Positions 54,713 through 64,000 of a stretch of 64,000 bases of DNA are shown in pieces (position 1 is the stretch's first letter; every line of letters starts with the position of its first letter). The position numbers and the translations under genes are program-made. Source of the stretch: Cellulophaga fucicola (GTDB taxonomy: Bacteria; Bacteroidota; Bacteroidia; Flavobacteriales; Flavobacteriaceae); the NCBI RefSeq assembly GCF_900119145.1, contig NZ_FPIY01000005.1, forward strand, positions 176,034 through 240,033, written 5' to 3'. The notes beneath the pieces are model-generated. The model was not told the DNA's origin and did no database searches. It was given only the letters and a program-made list of their open reading frames with translations.

Positions 54713-56242
54713 ATGAAAAAGATATTATTAATAACTGCAGTACTAGCTGTTTTCGTTAGTTGTAGTGAAGATCAGTTAGAGTCTGATCTAGAAAATATAG
54801 TTACAGATGCTACTATTTCAGAATTAGCAGAAGAATCTCCTGAAGCATTATTGTCTACGGCAAGTTCTTTTGATACAGGTACCATAAACAACATACGTAC
54901 GTTTGATGTTGCTGGTACAGGTGGTGACCATAATGATTACGGGCAAAAATCTATTGATGTAATGATGGATATTATGTCTAATGATATGTTAGATTCTAAT
55001 AACGGTTGGTGGTACGATGATTTGTATAAATACATAGGTAGGACACAAGAATCTGGTACAGAAACTAATTTAATTTGGGATTATTACTACGAGATTATAA
55101 AAGGAGCTAACCAAACAATAACACTTATAGGTGGCTTAGATGAGTCTGTTTTAACTGCAGATTTATCTTATGTGCTATCAAGATCTAAGGTTGTTAGAGG
55201 TTTAGCGTATTTAGAGTTGATACAGATATACCAAAAAGGACAGCCGGCAATGTCAGATCCAGGTGTCCCACTTATAGATCCTACGGCAGATTTAATTAAT
55301 GGACCAGGTTTTGGTAGATTAACTGTGCAAGATACTTACAACCAAATTGAAGCAGATTTAAAAGAAGGTTATGATGGATTAGAGGGATTTTCTAGACCAG
55401 ATAAAACTGTAATTAATCAAAATATTGCAGCAGGTTATTTAGCTCGTTTTTATTTATTGTCTAAAGATTACACTAAAGCAGTACAGTTTGCAGAAATTGC
55501 AAAATCTGAAGGTGCTTTGGCTGCAGATCAATTATTAGATGGTTTTCAATTTATCAATAATTCAGAGTGGTTATGGGGGGCAGATATAAATGGTGATACG
55601 TCATCACTTTTTGCATCGTTCTTTTCTCAAATGCAATCGTATTCTCCGGTGCAGAAAGCTGCTGGTGGAGTTACTCCAGGATATACAGGTCAATTAGGAC
55701 ACCATAGAACTGTAGATGTTAGGTTGTATAATGCTGTATCTCCTACAGATATTCGTAGCAATTGGTTTGGTCCAGATAACGGATTTATAGATCAGCCTAA
55801 ACCAGGGCAGATTTATAATTATAAATTTTATGATGATACTTTCTTTGAAGCAGATTACGTGTATATGAGAGTTTCAGAAATGTATTTAATTATTGCAGAG
55901 GCTAAAGCGGCTAATGGAGATGATGGTGGTGCAGCTCAAGAATTATATGAATTAGTTTCAACTAGAGACCCTAATTATACATTATCTATGAATTCTGGTT
56001 CTAGTCTAATGGATGAAATTAGATTGCATAGACGTATAGAATTGTGGGGAGAAGGATTTGGTTTGTTAGATATGAAAAGATGGAACGTTGGTTTAGTTCG
56101 TGATTTTGAAGGAACAACACATCCTAATAATCCAGCTTCATTTTACAATATACCTGCAGGTGATGCAAGATTTACATTTCAGATACCTGAAACAGAGATT
56201 AATTTAAATGATGCTATTACTCCTGCCGATCAAAATCAGTAG
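54713..56242 (+). CDS. SusD-like substrate-binding lipoprotein 3
   Basis: This 509-residue surface lipoprotein starts at ATG 54713 (signal MKKILLITAVLAVFVSC; mature CSEDQLESD). An in-frame start at 54689 would fall inside the end of the transporter gene and precede the signal peptide with eight extra residues. It has YVLSRSKVVRGLAYLELIQI (~147-166), QNIAAGYLARFYLLSKDYTK (~235-254) and YMRVSEMYLIIAEAKAANGD (~377-396). The partner is transporter 3. It is followed by its own terminator. The binding target is unknown. Confidence 0.93.
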   Translation: MKKILLITAVLAVFVSCSEDQLESDLENIVTDATISELAEESPEALLSTASSFDTGTINNIRTFDVAGTGGDHNDYGQKSIDVMMDIMSNDMLDSNNGWWYDDLYKYIGRTQESGTETNLIWDYYYEIIKGANQTITLIGGLDESVLTADLSYVLSRSKVVRGLAYLELIQIYQKGQPAMSDPGVPLIDPTADLINGPGFGRLTVQDTYNQIEADLKEGYDGLEGFSRPDKTVINQNIAAGYLARFYLLSKDYTKAVQFAEIAKSEGALAADQLLDGFQFINNSEWLWGADINGDTSSLFASFFSQMQSYSPVQKAAGGVTPGYTGQLGHHRTVDVRLYNAVSPTDIRSNWFGPDNGFIDQPKPGQIYNYKFYDDTFFEADYVYMRVSEMYLIIAEAKAANGDDGGAAQELYELVSTRDPNYTLSMNSGSSLMDEIRLHRRIELWGEGFGLLDMKRWNVGLVRDFEGTTHPNNPASFYNIPAGDARFTFQIPETEINLNDAITPADQNQ

Positions 56243-56273
56243 AAGTTATTAATCATTAATTAAGATTTAATTT

Positions 56274-56306
56274 AGCCTGAACAATTATTTTGTTCAGGCT
56301 TCTTTA
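56274..56306 (+). terminator. Terminator of SusC/SusD pair 3
   Basis: AGCCTGAACAA (56274-56284) pairs with TTGTTCAGGCT (56290-56300), an 11-bp stem with a 5-base loop, followed by TCTTTAT. Confidence 0.85.
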
Positions 56307-56323
56307 TAAGTAGTTTACAAATA

Positions 56324-56357
56324 AAAAAGCTCCTAGATATAAATCTAAGAGCTTTTT
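56324..56357 (-). terminator. Terminator of the FN3 lipoprotein/T9SS gene pair
   Basis: AAAAAGCTC-TAGA and TCTA-GAGCTTTTT form an interrupted stem. The A6 run on the left gives a U tract on the minus strand, about 20 bases after the lipoprotein stop codon. Confidence 0.75.
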
Positions 56358-56377
56358 GTTCTTTGTAGGGAACTAAT

Positions 56378-57079
56378 TTATTCTACCTTAAACTCAAATA
56401 CTTCTGAATTAGAAGTGTTGTTTTGGCTATCTTTTGTAATTACTTTCCAGTAATATACTGTGTTAGCAGCAACAGTAGTGTCTATGGTAATATTAGTAGT
56501 TGTTCCAATGCTTGTACTAGGGTTATTAGTTGTGTCTAAAAATATTTCGTATTCCTCAATATCATCATCAACATCTGCTCCAGACCATCTTAAAGATACT
56601 GTAGTAGTTGTTGCAATTGTAGCACCTCTTGCAGGACTAACAGCTTCTGCTGGAAACGGAGCATAGTTTTCTATACCTACACCTTGATTGTAAAATTTCC
56701 AGACAGTACTTGTAGCAGTTTCTGTTGTTCCGCTTGCTTTAGATGTTACAAACCATTCGTAAGGAGTTCCGCGGTCAATAGTTATAACTTCTGTAGTGCT
56801 ATTTACAGTTGTTTTAGTATTGTTACCCGTTGCTAAGTTTTTAATGTTAATTTCGTAACTATCTGTGTCTTGTGCTGCATTCCAGCTAAATTCAACAGAG
56901 CTACGTGTATCACTTATAATAGTACCTTCGTTACACTCGGTATTATTGTCAGGAAGTATTAAAGTTGTTGCCTTAGGTGTAGCAACAGGATCTGGAGTGT
57001 CACCTCCGTCATCACTACCGCCACCACAAGACACTAATAAGAAAGCGCTAATGCAAGTTAATTTATAGGCTATTTTCAT
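56378..57079 (-). CDS. Lipoprotein with two fibronectin type III-like domains
   Basis: This 233-residue lipoprotein starts at ATG 57077-57079; an in-frame TTG at 57086-57088 is less likely. The signal ends LLVSC, followed by an acidic GGGSDDGGDTPDP linker. Two FN3-like beta-sandwiches follow, ~35-130 (with SVEFSWNAAQDTDSYEINI) and ~140-233 (with VSLRWSGADVDDDIEEYEIF, then VYYWKVITKDSQNN). FN3 domains mediate binding; no enzyme domain is present. It lies 10 bases after the 1420-residue T9SS gene, so the two are co-transcribed and may work together at the surface. Confidence 0.85.
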   Translation of the reverse strand: MKIAYKLTCISAFLLVSCGGGSDDGGDTPDPVATPKATTLILPDNNTECNEGTIISDTRSSVEFSWNAAQDTDSYEINIKNLATGNNTKTTVNSTTEVITIDRGTPYEWFVTSKASGTTETATSTVWKFYNQGVGIENYAPFPAEAVSPARGATIATTTTVSLRWSGADVDDDIEEYEIFLDTTNNPSTSIGTTTNITIDTTVAANTVYYWKVITKDSQNNTSNSEVFEFKVE

Positions 57080-57089
57080 TTTTATCAAT

Positions 57090-60000
57090 TTATTTTCTAA
57101 TTATTTTATATGTAAGTAACGTTTCGTCGGTTTTAATGTTTAGAACATATATACCTCTTGCCAATGCATCTACATTAAATTTAATGGCACTATTATTAGT
57201 AGGGTAGTCCTTTTTAAAAACGCGTTTACCATTAATTGTGAATAAAGAAACCTCTACCTTAAGTAGTTCAGGTTTGTTTAATTCTATTGTTAAATCTCCA
57301 CTAGATACAGGGTTTGGATATATAAAAATATCAGAACTAGATATAATACGTTCTTCGTATAAACCTTGACAGTCTTTATCAGTTTTAATACTAATATTAT
57401 TTTCAATCTTTCCTAGAGGAAGAGTAATTTTATTTTTTGTGGTAGAGTAAACTTTATCGTTTATACTTATTTTATAAACGGTTCCGCCAGATAAATTAAA
57501 TGTTACTTTGTTAGAAACAGAATTTACCTTTGAAGATACAGATAAAGCTTCTGGCTCAGAGATAGAAACAGTGAAACAATTCTCATAATCAGTTTGTCCT
57601 TCTACGGTTATACAAATAGCATATGTCCCTAGTGGCAAGTCATTAAAGGAAACTACGTCTATAAATTGTTTAGTCTCATTTTTATCTCCACTAATAATTG
57701 CAGTGTAGTTGTAAGTTTCTTCTGCGGTAATTTCTATGGATCCATTGTTGCTAGAAATACAACTTTCTCCAGTTGTTTTTATTTTAAAATTAGATGTAGG
57801 TAAAGAAAATACAGCACAACCATTAACATCTACTACAGTGTTTGGCGTTGTATTTGGGCATATATCTACGCTGTCCAAAACACCATCATTATCGTTGTCA
57901 TTGTCACAAACATCACCAATATTATCATTGTCTAAATCTGCCTGGTCTATGTTTGCTATTAGTTTACAATTATCATCTATATCTAAAACACCATCATTAT
58001 CATCATCAGTGTCACAAACATCACCAATGCCATCCCCGTCTGTATCTAATTGATCTGCGTTTGCAATAGTTGGACAGTTGTCATCTATATCTAGAATACC
58101 ATCATTGTCATCATCATCATCATCTTGCTCGCCATCTAAAATAAAATCATCTATAACAACACCTTCTTGAGATACACCTGGATCTGAATGAAAAACGATT
58201 CTAAAGATAATTTCATTTTCTAATGATAAATTAGTTTCTCCTAAAGTAGCATTTGTATTAAAATTGTACGCATACTCTGTAAATGTAGTATTGGTTCCTG
58301 TCCATTGCTTTCCTGGGCAATTCTGACAGTCATCAGCAACTCCAGAAGAAGCATTAGTCCTGTCGCTATTATACCAATTTGGCTGGCTATTTATACTTCC
58401 AAGATTACTCCAATCTTTTCCTTGGTTTATAGAATATTCTACATATACAATATCCCAATTTTCTTCTAGGTCATAAGCCATTTTAAATTTAAGCACTGGG
58501 TTTGCTATTGTAGAAATATTGTAACAATTACTTACTAAAAAGGCTTTTGTATTGTTTGGGTGTTCACCATCTAGATTAGTAGCATATACTTCTAAACCAG
58601 AGCTAGCGCTATTTAGTAGTGTGCCAGAAGGGGTTCCTTTCTCCCAAAGACTATTGCTGCTAGCATCATTATATGTTACAAGAGCATCTTCTGTATTGTC
58701 AAAAGTATTCATAACACCTCCAGCACCTTCTTTATTTATGTAAATTACAGTAGATTTAGAGTTGTTTGTTTCAAATGTATCGCTAGCAATAGTTGCAGAA
58801 ACATTTAGTGAAACTTTACCAAACGTATTAGGTGTTATGCTAGGTAAGGTTATGGTTGTAGATTCGTTAAAATTTAAAGTGCCATTCCATATATAAATCT
58901 CGTCTGTGTTGTTTAGGCCGTATGTAATGTTTACCTCATTAATAGGATTTGTTCCTATGTTTTTTATTTCGATGTCAGTCGTAACATCACCACATAAAAT
59001 AGAATTTAATTGTAATGAGATAGATTTTAGGCTAACATCGTTTTCTGGATCTTTAATAGGTATAGGAGATTGCCAAACACCTCTACCGTAAGTTGCAGCT
59101 GTTAAAATGTTTTCATTTAAATTGATATCTAAATCGCCTATAGCAACACTTGGTAAGCTAGTATCATACTCTTCCCACTCTGTTAAAGAGTCATCAAATC
59201 TAAAAATACCTAAGCTTGTGCCAACATAAATTGGATTGTCTTGATGAAGCCCTTGGTGTACAATACTAAAAAAGGCTTGATCATCTGGTAAGTTTAACGT
59301 AATATTTTCTTGAGTTACATCTGTACCATCAGAAATTATTTTGTAAACTCCACGTGAAGATGATTGTCCTGATAATGCAATTCCTACTCTGTTAGATGTT
59401 GTTGCATATAATGTAGAGCTATTAGAAACGTTTACAGCTAAATCAGAAATAAAACCTGGTAATGTAATGTGGGTGCTAAAAGTTATACCCTTATCTATGC
59501 TTTTGTAAATAGTTCTATTCTTTACTGCATATATTGTATTCGGATCATTGGGATCTGTTTCTAAATCATCAATCTTGCCAGAACCTAAATTAGTAGAAAT
59601 TTTACTCCAACTTGCCCCTTCTAATTTATACACAGCATCAAAACCAGCGAACACATCTCCGTTGCTGTTAATTGCAAGTGGTGTAATCCAGTTTCCTTCA
59701 ATGTCTTCGTCTGCCGAATCTTTAGGTGGTCCAATTTGTCCAATTGTTTCTCCTGAATTCGTAGATATATTTAATGATCCTCCGTATTGGGTAAAACCAT
59801 ATACTAGGTTATTATTGTTTGGGTCAATAACATTATCCATACCATCACCACCATGGTAATTATTCCACTGATTGTTGTTAAAAATATTACCTCCATTATC
59901 TTGTAATCCACCAATCATTTTAGAAGCATCATCTTCTGCAACGCTTATTCTGTAAAATTGACCAATAGACATACCGCTTGTAACATCTGTAAAAGTTGTT

Positions 60001-61352
60001 CCATTATTGTCTGATACGTATAAACCACCATCACTACCACAAAAAAGAGTAGAGCCAAACATTTTTAGAGTATGTATGTCTGCATGGGTGTAAGAGCTGT
60101 TATTAGAACTCCAATTATTACGTCTGTTAAAGCTATTGCCTCCATTAGTACTTCTCCAAATATTTAAACAGCCGGTAAAAATTGTGTTTTCATCTGTAGG
60201 TGAAACTTCTAAAGCTAAATCAAACCAAGCTTGTTTAGACTCTAAAATATCTACAGTGTTAGATGTTTTTGTAAAAGTTGTTCCGCTATTTGTTGACTTA
60301 TAAAAACCTTGAAAAGTGTAATCTGTAGCAGCGCTTAAGACATAAACCAGATTGTTGTTAGCAGGTGTAACACCTAAAACCAATCTTCCGGATGTAGTTG
60401 GTAGGTTGCTGGTGACCGTGTTAAAAGTATTTCCGCCATCAATAGATTTGTAAAAAGAATTATAAGAAACTGCGTAAATAGTGTTGCTGTCTCCAGGTTT
60501 TAATTTAAAATCTGTTATGTCGTCAGATAATTTGTTGGTCCATGTAGCACCTCCATCTGTAGTTTGGTATAATCCATTATTAGAGCCAACCCAAACAATA
60601 TTACTATTTGTAGGGTCTATTGTAATTTCATTAGTTAAAAAATTAATTCCATTTCCAATTGTAGTTGGGTTTAGACCGGTTTCATTCCAAGTAGTTCCTC
60701 CGTCTGTAGACTTAAAAACACCAATACTATAAGAATCTGCGGCATCATCATCACCTGTAGAAATATATATAATATCAGAATTATTGGCATCTACTGCAAT
60801 ACCAGAAACTCCAATTTGTAAAAAATCAGAAAATAAGCTTGTCCAGCTATTTCCTGCATTAGTAGATTTCCATATGCCACCTGCGGGTGCTCCTGCATAC
60901 CAAATATTTGCATTATTTGGATCTACAGTTATAGCATTAATTCTTCCATTTCCAGGTAATCTACCTGCAAAAGCATTACTTGTAGATGGTCCTATATTGC
61001 TCCAGTTACTGGTTGGGTTAATTTTACCGGCTCTATTTTCTTTTGCTTGCCAAGAATCCCATATTTGTTTAGAAGAAGGTATGTTCCCATTACTGTTTTC
61101 AAAGTTTATCCAGTAATTACGCCATCTCATAAAAGGTTTGTAACCGCTCCCTTTAGTATCTCTGTTTTTTGTTTTCCAATATTCGTCAAAAGATGTGGTT
61201 ATCTCTTCAATAGAGAAATATGAGTTTATGCTTTTAGAAGCTGTACTCGTTTTTTCTTTTTTTAATTTTTTCATCCAAGGAGCTCCCTCATTAAACTGTG
61301 CAAAAGAAAGTGTACAGGTTAATAAAAAGAGAATGAGTACTTTTTTATTCAT
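57090..61352 (-). CDS. Large T9SS-secreted protein with sortilin/BNR-like propeller and thrombospondin type 3 repeats
   Basis: This 1420-residue protein has a signal peptide (1-18). Residues ~95-770 repeat BNR/sortilin-like blades, each with units such as [15 protein letters not shown] and [20 protein letters not shown], implying a large beta-propeller. CARDB-like (~775-875) and jelly-roll-like (~890-1060) domains follow. Three thrombospondin type 3 calcium repeats, rich in DxDxDG and DDNDG(V/I)LDIDDNC, occupy ~1065-1175. After a SprB-like region comes the type-A T9SS C-terminal signal (~1345-1420: [15 protein letters not shown] to GIYVLNIKT). It is exported across the outer membrane and kept on the surface or released. 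No catalytic domain is recognised; adhesion or binding is inferred. Confidence 0.88.
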   Translation of the reverse strand: MNKKVLILFLLTCTLSFAQFNEGAPWMKKLKKEKTSTASKSINSYFSIEEITTSFDEYWKTKNRDTKGSGYKPFMRWRNYWINFENSNGNIPSSKQIWDSWQAKENRAGKINPTSNWSNIGPSTSNAFAGRLPGNGRINAITVDPNNANIWYAGAPAGGIWKSTNAGNSWTSLFSDFLQIGVSGIAVDANNSDIIYISTGDDDAADSYSIGVFKSTDGGTTWNETGLNPTTIGNGINFLTNEITIDPTNSNIVWVGSNNGLYQTTDGGATWTNKLSDDITDFKLKPGDSNTIYAVSYNSFYKSIDGGNTFNTVTSNLPTTSGRLVLGVTPANNNLVYVLSAATDYTFQGFYKSTNSGTTFTKTSNTVDILESKQAWFDLALEVSPTDENTIFTGCLNIWRSTNGGNSFNRRNNWSSNNSSYTHADIHTLKMFGSTLFCGSDGGLYVSDNNGTTFTDVTSGMSIGQFYRISVAEDDASKMIGGLQDNGGNIFNNNQWNNYHGGDGMDNVIDPNNNNLVYGFTQYGGSLNISTNSGETIGQIGPPKDSADEDIEGNWITPLAINSNGDVFAGFDAVYKLEGASWSKISTNLGSGKIDDLETDPNDPNTIYAVKNRTIYKSIDKGITFSTHITLPGFISDLAVNVSNSSTLYATTSNRVGIALSGQSSSRGVYKIISDGTDVTQENITLNLPDDQAFFSIVHQGLHQDNPIYVGTSLGIFRFDDSLTEWEEYDTSLPSVAIGDLDINLNENILTAATYGRGVWQSPIPIKDPENDVSLKSISLQLNSILCGDVTTDIEIKNIGTNPINEVNITYGLNNTDEIYIWNGTLNFNESTTITLPSITPNTFGKVSLNVSATIASDTFETNNSKSTVIYINKEGAGGVMNTFDNTEDALVTYNDASSNSLWEKGTPSGTLLNSASSGLEVYATNLDGEHPNNTKAFLVSNCYNISTIANPVLKFKMAYDLEENWDIVYVEYSINQGKDWSNLGSINSQPNWYNSDRTNASSGVADDCQNCPGKQWTGTNTTFTEYAYNFNTNATLGETNLSLENEIIFRIVFHSDPGVSQEGVVIDDFILDGEQDDDDDDNDGILDIDDNCPTIANADQLDTDGDGIGDVCDTDDDNDGVLDIDDNCKLIANIDQADLDNDNIGDVCDNDNDNDGVLDSVDICPNTTPNTVVDVNGCAVFSLPTSNFKIKTTGESCISSNNGSIEITAEETYNYTAIISGDKNETKQFIDVVSFNDLPLGTYAICITVEGQTDYENCFTVSISEPEALSVSSKVNSVSNKVTFNLSGGTVYKISINDKVYSTTKNKITLPLGKIENNISIKTDKDCQGLYEERIISSSDIFIYPNPVSSGDLTIELNKPELLKVEVSLFTINGKRVFKKDYPTNNSAIKFNVDALARGIYVLNIKTDETLLTYKIIRK

Positions 61353-61572
61353 TTTTGATATGTTTGGTAGGTATTCTTGTAGTTTTTAACGCTAAATAAC
61401 AATTTAACATTTTATTAAGACTTATGTCGCAAATATCCTAATTAAAGAGTGTAGTCACAAGCTAAATTTAATTTATTGTTAATTAAATCTTAAAAAATGT
61501 AATTACAGACTGTTTATACAATAGTCTTAAAAAGCTAACAAAACTTTCACAGCTAGTTAAATGTAAAAAAAT

Positions 61573-61580
61573 TACCTTTG
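61573..61580 (+). promoter_or_regulatory. -7 promoter box (TACCTTTG) of the porin gene
   Basis: TACCTTTG, an exact TAnnTTTG, lies 17 bases before ATG 61597. No TTG is seen at 17-23 bases upstream. Confidence 0.55.
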
Positions 61581-61596
61581 CTTATATTTTTTATAA

Positions 61597-63570
61597 ATGA
61601 GATATATAGTATTCGTAATATTTTTGTGGAGTGCAGTTGCTTTTGCACAAGATCCAATAGCTTCTAAAAAAGGTTTAGATCCTAAAGGTGGAAAAAAACC
61701 AGGTAAGGTTTTAAAAGAAGGAGAAGAGGAAAAGCCTAGTGTAGAAGAATATAAAATTTTTACTATTAAAAGAGATACGGTCTTTTTAGATACAACTCTT
61801 ACCATACAAAAAGAGTATAAATATAACTATTTAAGAAAAGACGGTTTTGAACTAATGCCTTTTTCAAACATAGGTAAACCTTCAAATGCTCTTGGTGTAG
61901 ACTTAAATAACTCTAGTATGTATCCATCTTTAGGAGCTTCTGCTTTAGGAGGTAATTATTGGGAGGTAGAGGATATTAAATATTACAACGTACCAACACC
62001 TTTAACAGAGTTAATGTTTAAAACAACTATGGAACAAGGTCAATTGTTAGATGCAATGCTAACATTTAATATGTCTCCAGAGCTAAACGTCTCTTTAGGT
62101 TACAAAGGTTTTAGATCTTTAGGGAAATACAATTACAATCAGTCAGAATCGGGCAACTTTACCGTAACTACAAATTATAATTCTAAAAATAACAGATACC
62201 AAATGCTAGCTCATATAGCGGTTCAAGATGTTGTTTTTCAGGAAAATGGAGGTTTAATAGATGGGGAATCTCAGTTTGAATCTGGAGATACAGAGTTTTC
62301 TAGTAGAGATAGGTTAGATGTAGCTTTTATAAATGCCGAAAGTGAAATTTTAGGGAAGAGGTATTTTTTAGACCATCAATACAAATTAATTAAGAAAGCA
62401 GAAGACTCAACAAGCAGCGCTATTGCAACATCCATAGAAGTAGGGCATCAGTTTAATTACGAGACTAAATTTTCTAAGTTTAATCAGGACGCGGAGTCAG
62501 ATTATTTTGGAAATTCTTTTTTAGCAGAAACAGAAGATAAAGCTCAGTTGCAGACAACCTACAATCAGTTAAACGCAACTTTTTCAAATAGATTACTGGG
62601 TAAATTGAAAGGCTACTTAGGTATATATAACTACAATTACTTTTTTAAGAGTTTACTAATAACGCCAACAGGTAATATAGATAGTCAATATAAAGGAACG
62701 GATATTTCGTTAGGAGCAGAGTATAGCAAAAGAATAGGTCAGTTTAATTTGCGAGGAGACGCAGCATATAATTTATCAGGAGATTTGGGTGGTAGTTTAA
62801 TTAATGCAGAAGCAACCTATATATATAAGGACAAACATAAGTTTGTTGCATCTCTGCATAACGAATCTAAAATGCCAAATTTTAATTTCTTGCTCTATCA
62901 GAGTAATTATGAAAACTACAACTGGCAAAACACAAGTAATTTTGATAAGCAGAATATAAACAGTTTAGCCTTTGAGTATAGTTCAACTGCTTATGGAACA
63001 CTTGCAGCAAAATATACCAATATAGATAAGTATACATATTTTGGGTCCACAGCAACTCAAGAACAGATAGACAATGATGAGGAAAATGCATATATAAAAC
63101 CGTTTCAAGAAAGCGCATCTGTTGGTTATTTAAAAGTAAAGTATAGTAAAGAGTTTAAGTTTGGTCGTTGGGCATTAGATAATACTATAATGTATCAAAA
63201 TGTTTCTCAATCTAACCAAGTGCTTAATTTGCCAGATTTAGTAACCAGGAATACTCTTTATTATTCTAAGAAAGTCTTTAAAGGAGCAATGTTTATGCAA
63301 ACCGGAGTTACTTTTAAATACTTTACTGCTTATAATATGAATGCCTATAATCCTGCTCTAGGAGAATTTTATACTCAAAACCAGCAAGAGTTAGGTGCAT
63401 ACCCTATGTTAGATTTCTTTATTAATGCAAAAGTAAAGCAAACGCGCATCTATTTAAAAGCAGAACACTTCAATTCTTCCTTTACTGGTTACGACTATTA
63501 TTCGGCTCCAAACTATCCATATCGCGACTTTGTAGTTAGGTTTGGGCTGGTATGGAACTTCTTTTCGTAA
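61597..63570 (+). CDS. Putative porin (Porin_10 family)
   Basis: This 657-residue outer-membrane protein has a signal peptide (MRYIVFVIFLWSAVAFAQ) and a basic, charged linker (~22-45). Then comes the family-typical YNYLRKDGFELMPFSNIGKP (~74-93). The rest consists of alternating amphipathic strands, with a final strand FVVRFGLVWNFFS. The pattern fits the Porin_10 family of Bacteroidota. It is likely to form a general or substrate-selective channel; cargo is unknown. It has its own promoter box and is separated by 244 bases from the divergent T9SS gene. Confidence 0.88.
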   Translation: MRYIVFVIFLWSAVAFAQDPIASKKGLDPKGGKKPGKVLKEGEEEKPSVEEYKIFTIKRDTVFLDTTLTIQKEYKYNYLRKDGFELMPFSNIGKPSNALGVDLNNSSMYPSLGASALGGNYWEVEDIKYYNVPTPLTELMFKTTMEQGQLLDAMLTFNMSPELNVSLGYKGFRSLGKYNYNQSESGNFTVTTNYNSKNNRYQMLAHIAVQDVVFQENGGLIDGESQFESGDTEFSSRDRLDVAFINAESEILGKRYFLDHQYKLIKKAEDSTSSAIATSIEVGHQFNYETKFSKFNQDAESDYFGNSFLAETEDKAQLQTTYNQLNATFSNRLLGKLKGYLGIYNYNYFFKSLLITPTGNIDSQYKGTDISLGAEYSKRIGQFNLRGDAAYNLSGDLGGSLINAEATYIYKDKHKFVASLHNESKMPNFNFLLYQSNYENYNWQNTSNFDKQNINSLAFEYSSTAYGTLAAKYTNIDKYTYFGSTATQEQIDNDEENAYIKPFQESASVGYLKVKYSKEFKFGRWALDNTIMYQNVSQSNQVLNLPDLVTRNTLYYSKKVFKGAMFMQTGVTFKYFTAYNMNAYNPALGEFYTQNQQELGAYPMLDFFINAKVKQTRIYLKAEHFNSSFTGYDYYSAPNYPYRDFVVRFGLVWNFFS

Positions 63571-63823
63571 TTTAAAAAAGCAGTATAAGGATAATAATAG
63601 ATATAATAACATCTTTTTTATATTTATATAGTATAAAATCTACTCCTTATATAGATTGATAATCGCCTTGTTAAAGACAAAGAACGGGCTATAAATAGTG
63701 AGCTAATAGTTATGTTCTGTTATTTGCTTAAAAGAAGCAGAAAAAGAGGTCTACTTAAGAGGTTGATAAATAGGGTTGTAAAGGATGTTTTTAAAATAAC
63801 TTCAAAAAAGATTTAAAAAAGAG

Positions 63824-63853
63824 TTGTTATATCAGATAAGCTCTGTATATTTG
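63824..63853 (+). promoter_or_regulatory. Strong promoter P1 (TTG-N19-TATATTTG) at the right end
   Basis: TTG (63824-63826) and TATATTTG (63846-63853) match the flavobacterial consensus with 19-base spacing, followed by CACCCGC. TATATTTGCACCCGC-like starts are typical of rRNA promoters in this group, to my knowledge. Confidence 0.65.
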
Positions 63854-63956
63854 CACCCGCTAAGGGAAAAACATAGAGTTAATAAGTTAGCAAAGTTCAT
63901 TGAAAAGGTTGTAAAATTGGTTTAAAATAAAGGTTAAGAAATAAGTTAAAAAAAGC

Positions 63957-63988
63957 TTGTTTTGCTTTAGTTAAAAGAGCTAAGTTTG
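63957..63988 (+). promoter_or_regulatory. Second promoter P2 (TTG-N21-TAAGTTTG)
   Basis: TAAGTTTG at 63981-63988 is an exact -7 box. TTG at 63957-63959 lies 21 bases upstream. It stands 135 bases after P1, a tandem arrangement that suits a heavily transcribed RNA operon beyond the window. Confidence 0.55.
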
Positions 63989-64000
63989 CAGTCCTAAATT

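Larger units (their letters stand above)
63571..64000. other. Right-end intergenic region, probably the leader of an rRNA operon
   Basis: No open frame of note is seen in the 430 bases. The left half is featureless AT-rich sequence. From ~63820 a promoter, an AT-rich leader with TTCATTGAAAAGG and a second promoter follow. No 16S sequence is reached before the window ends. Confidence 0.5.

Noticed and set aside
57840..58140. Regularly spaced short repeats resembling a CRISPR array
   Set aside because: They are the coding repeats of the thrombospondin type 3 region in the large T9SS protein; spacing and sequence follow the protein motif, and no cas genes are near.
1..64000. tRNA genes, insertion sequences, prophage or integron elements
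   Set aside because: No cloverleaf-like sequences, transposase or integrase frames, terminal inverted repeats or target duplications were found by reading; base composition is uniform.

Overview
The window comes from a low-GC member of the phylum Bacteroidota, almost certainly a marine Flavobacteriaceae of the Cellulophaga/Maribacter/Zobellia type. The reasons are three tandem SusC/SusD pairs, other TonB-dependent receptors with N-terminal carboxypeptidase-regulatory-like domains, a type IX secretion (T9SS) C-terminal signal, families typical of this group (Porin_10, GSCFA, DUF4230, DUF5522, long-form aromatic amino acid hydroxylase), and many Bacteroidota-type -7 boxes (TAnnTTTG) just upstream of start codons. 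The genus cannot be fixed from this sequence. No IS element, phage, CRISPR array or tRNA was found.

Layout. 1-2200: tail of a choice-of-anchor-I protein, a small membrane protein and the ribosome-biogenesis GTPase der. 2231-10235: a catabolic locus, which I judge the most interesting part: a LacI-type regulator divergent from a TonB-dependent receptor, a GH63-type mannosylglycerate/glucosylglycerate hydrolase without signal peptide, an SSS-family symporter and a glycerate kinase, with a palindromic operator in the divergent promoter region. Together they form a complete predicted route (outer membrane, inner membrane, cytoplasmic hydrolysis, glycerate to 2-phosphoglycerate) for a glyceryl glycoside such as digeneaside, the mannosylglycerate of red algae. 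10356-13100: a separate outer-membrane beta-barrel protein.

13169-32517: mostly core functions: a TPM/TPM/LemA/MerR/M23 cluster, alaS, GSCFA and DUF4230 genes, an aromatic amino acid hydroxylase, a DUF4136 lipoprotein, a PLP-dependent deaminase/desulfhydrase, a glucosaminidase-LysM lipoprotein, hemL, a Spy-like protein, a 59-residue small protein, a large zinc metalloprotease and an SLC13 transporter. 32591-40817: an unrecognised helical-repeat protein, a YiaA-type protein, lysS, a 52-residue YqaE/Pmp3 protein, lipB, an 816-class lipoprotein and rnhB.

41250-56242: three consecutive susC-susD pairs, each closed by its own strong terminator and preceded by a 400-520 bp AT-rich leader, with no carbohydrate-active enzyme or dedicated regulator nearby. 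The 5' ends of the three susC genes are nearly identical in DNA while the barrels have diverged. 56378-61352: a lipoprotein with fibronectin-III-like domains co-oriented with a 1420-residue T9SS-secreted protein (sortilin/BNR-like repeats, thrombospondin type 3 calcium repeats). 61597-63570: a Porin_10 protein. The last 250 bases carry two tandem TAnnTTTG promoters and a non-coding leader that look like the upstream region of an rRNA operon starting just beyond the window.
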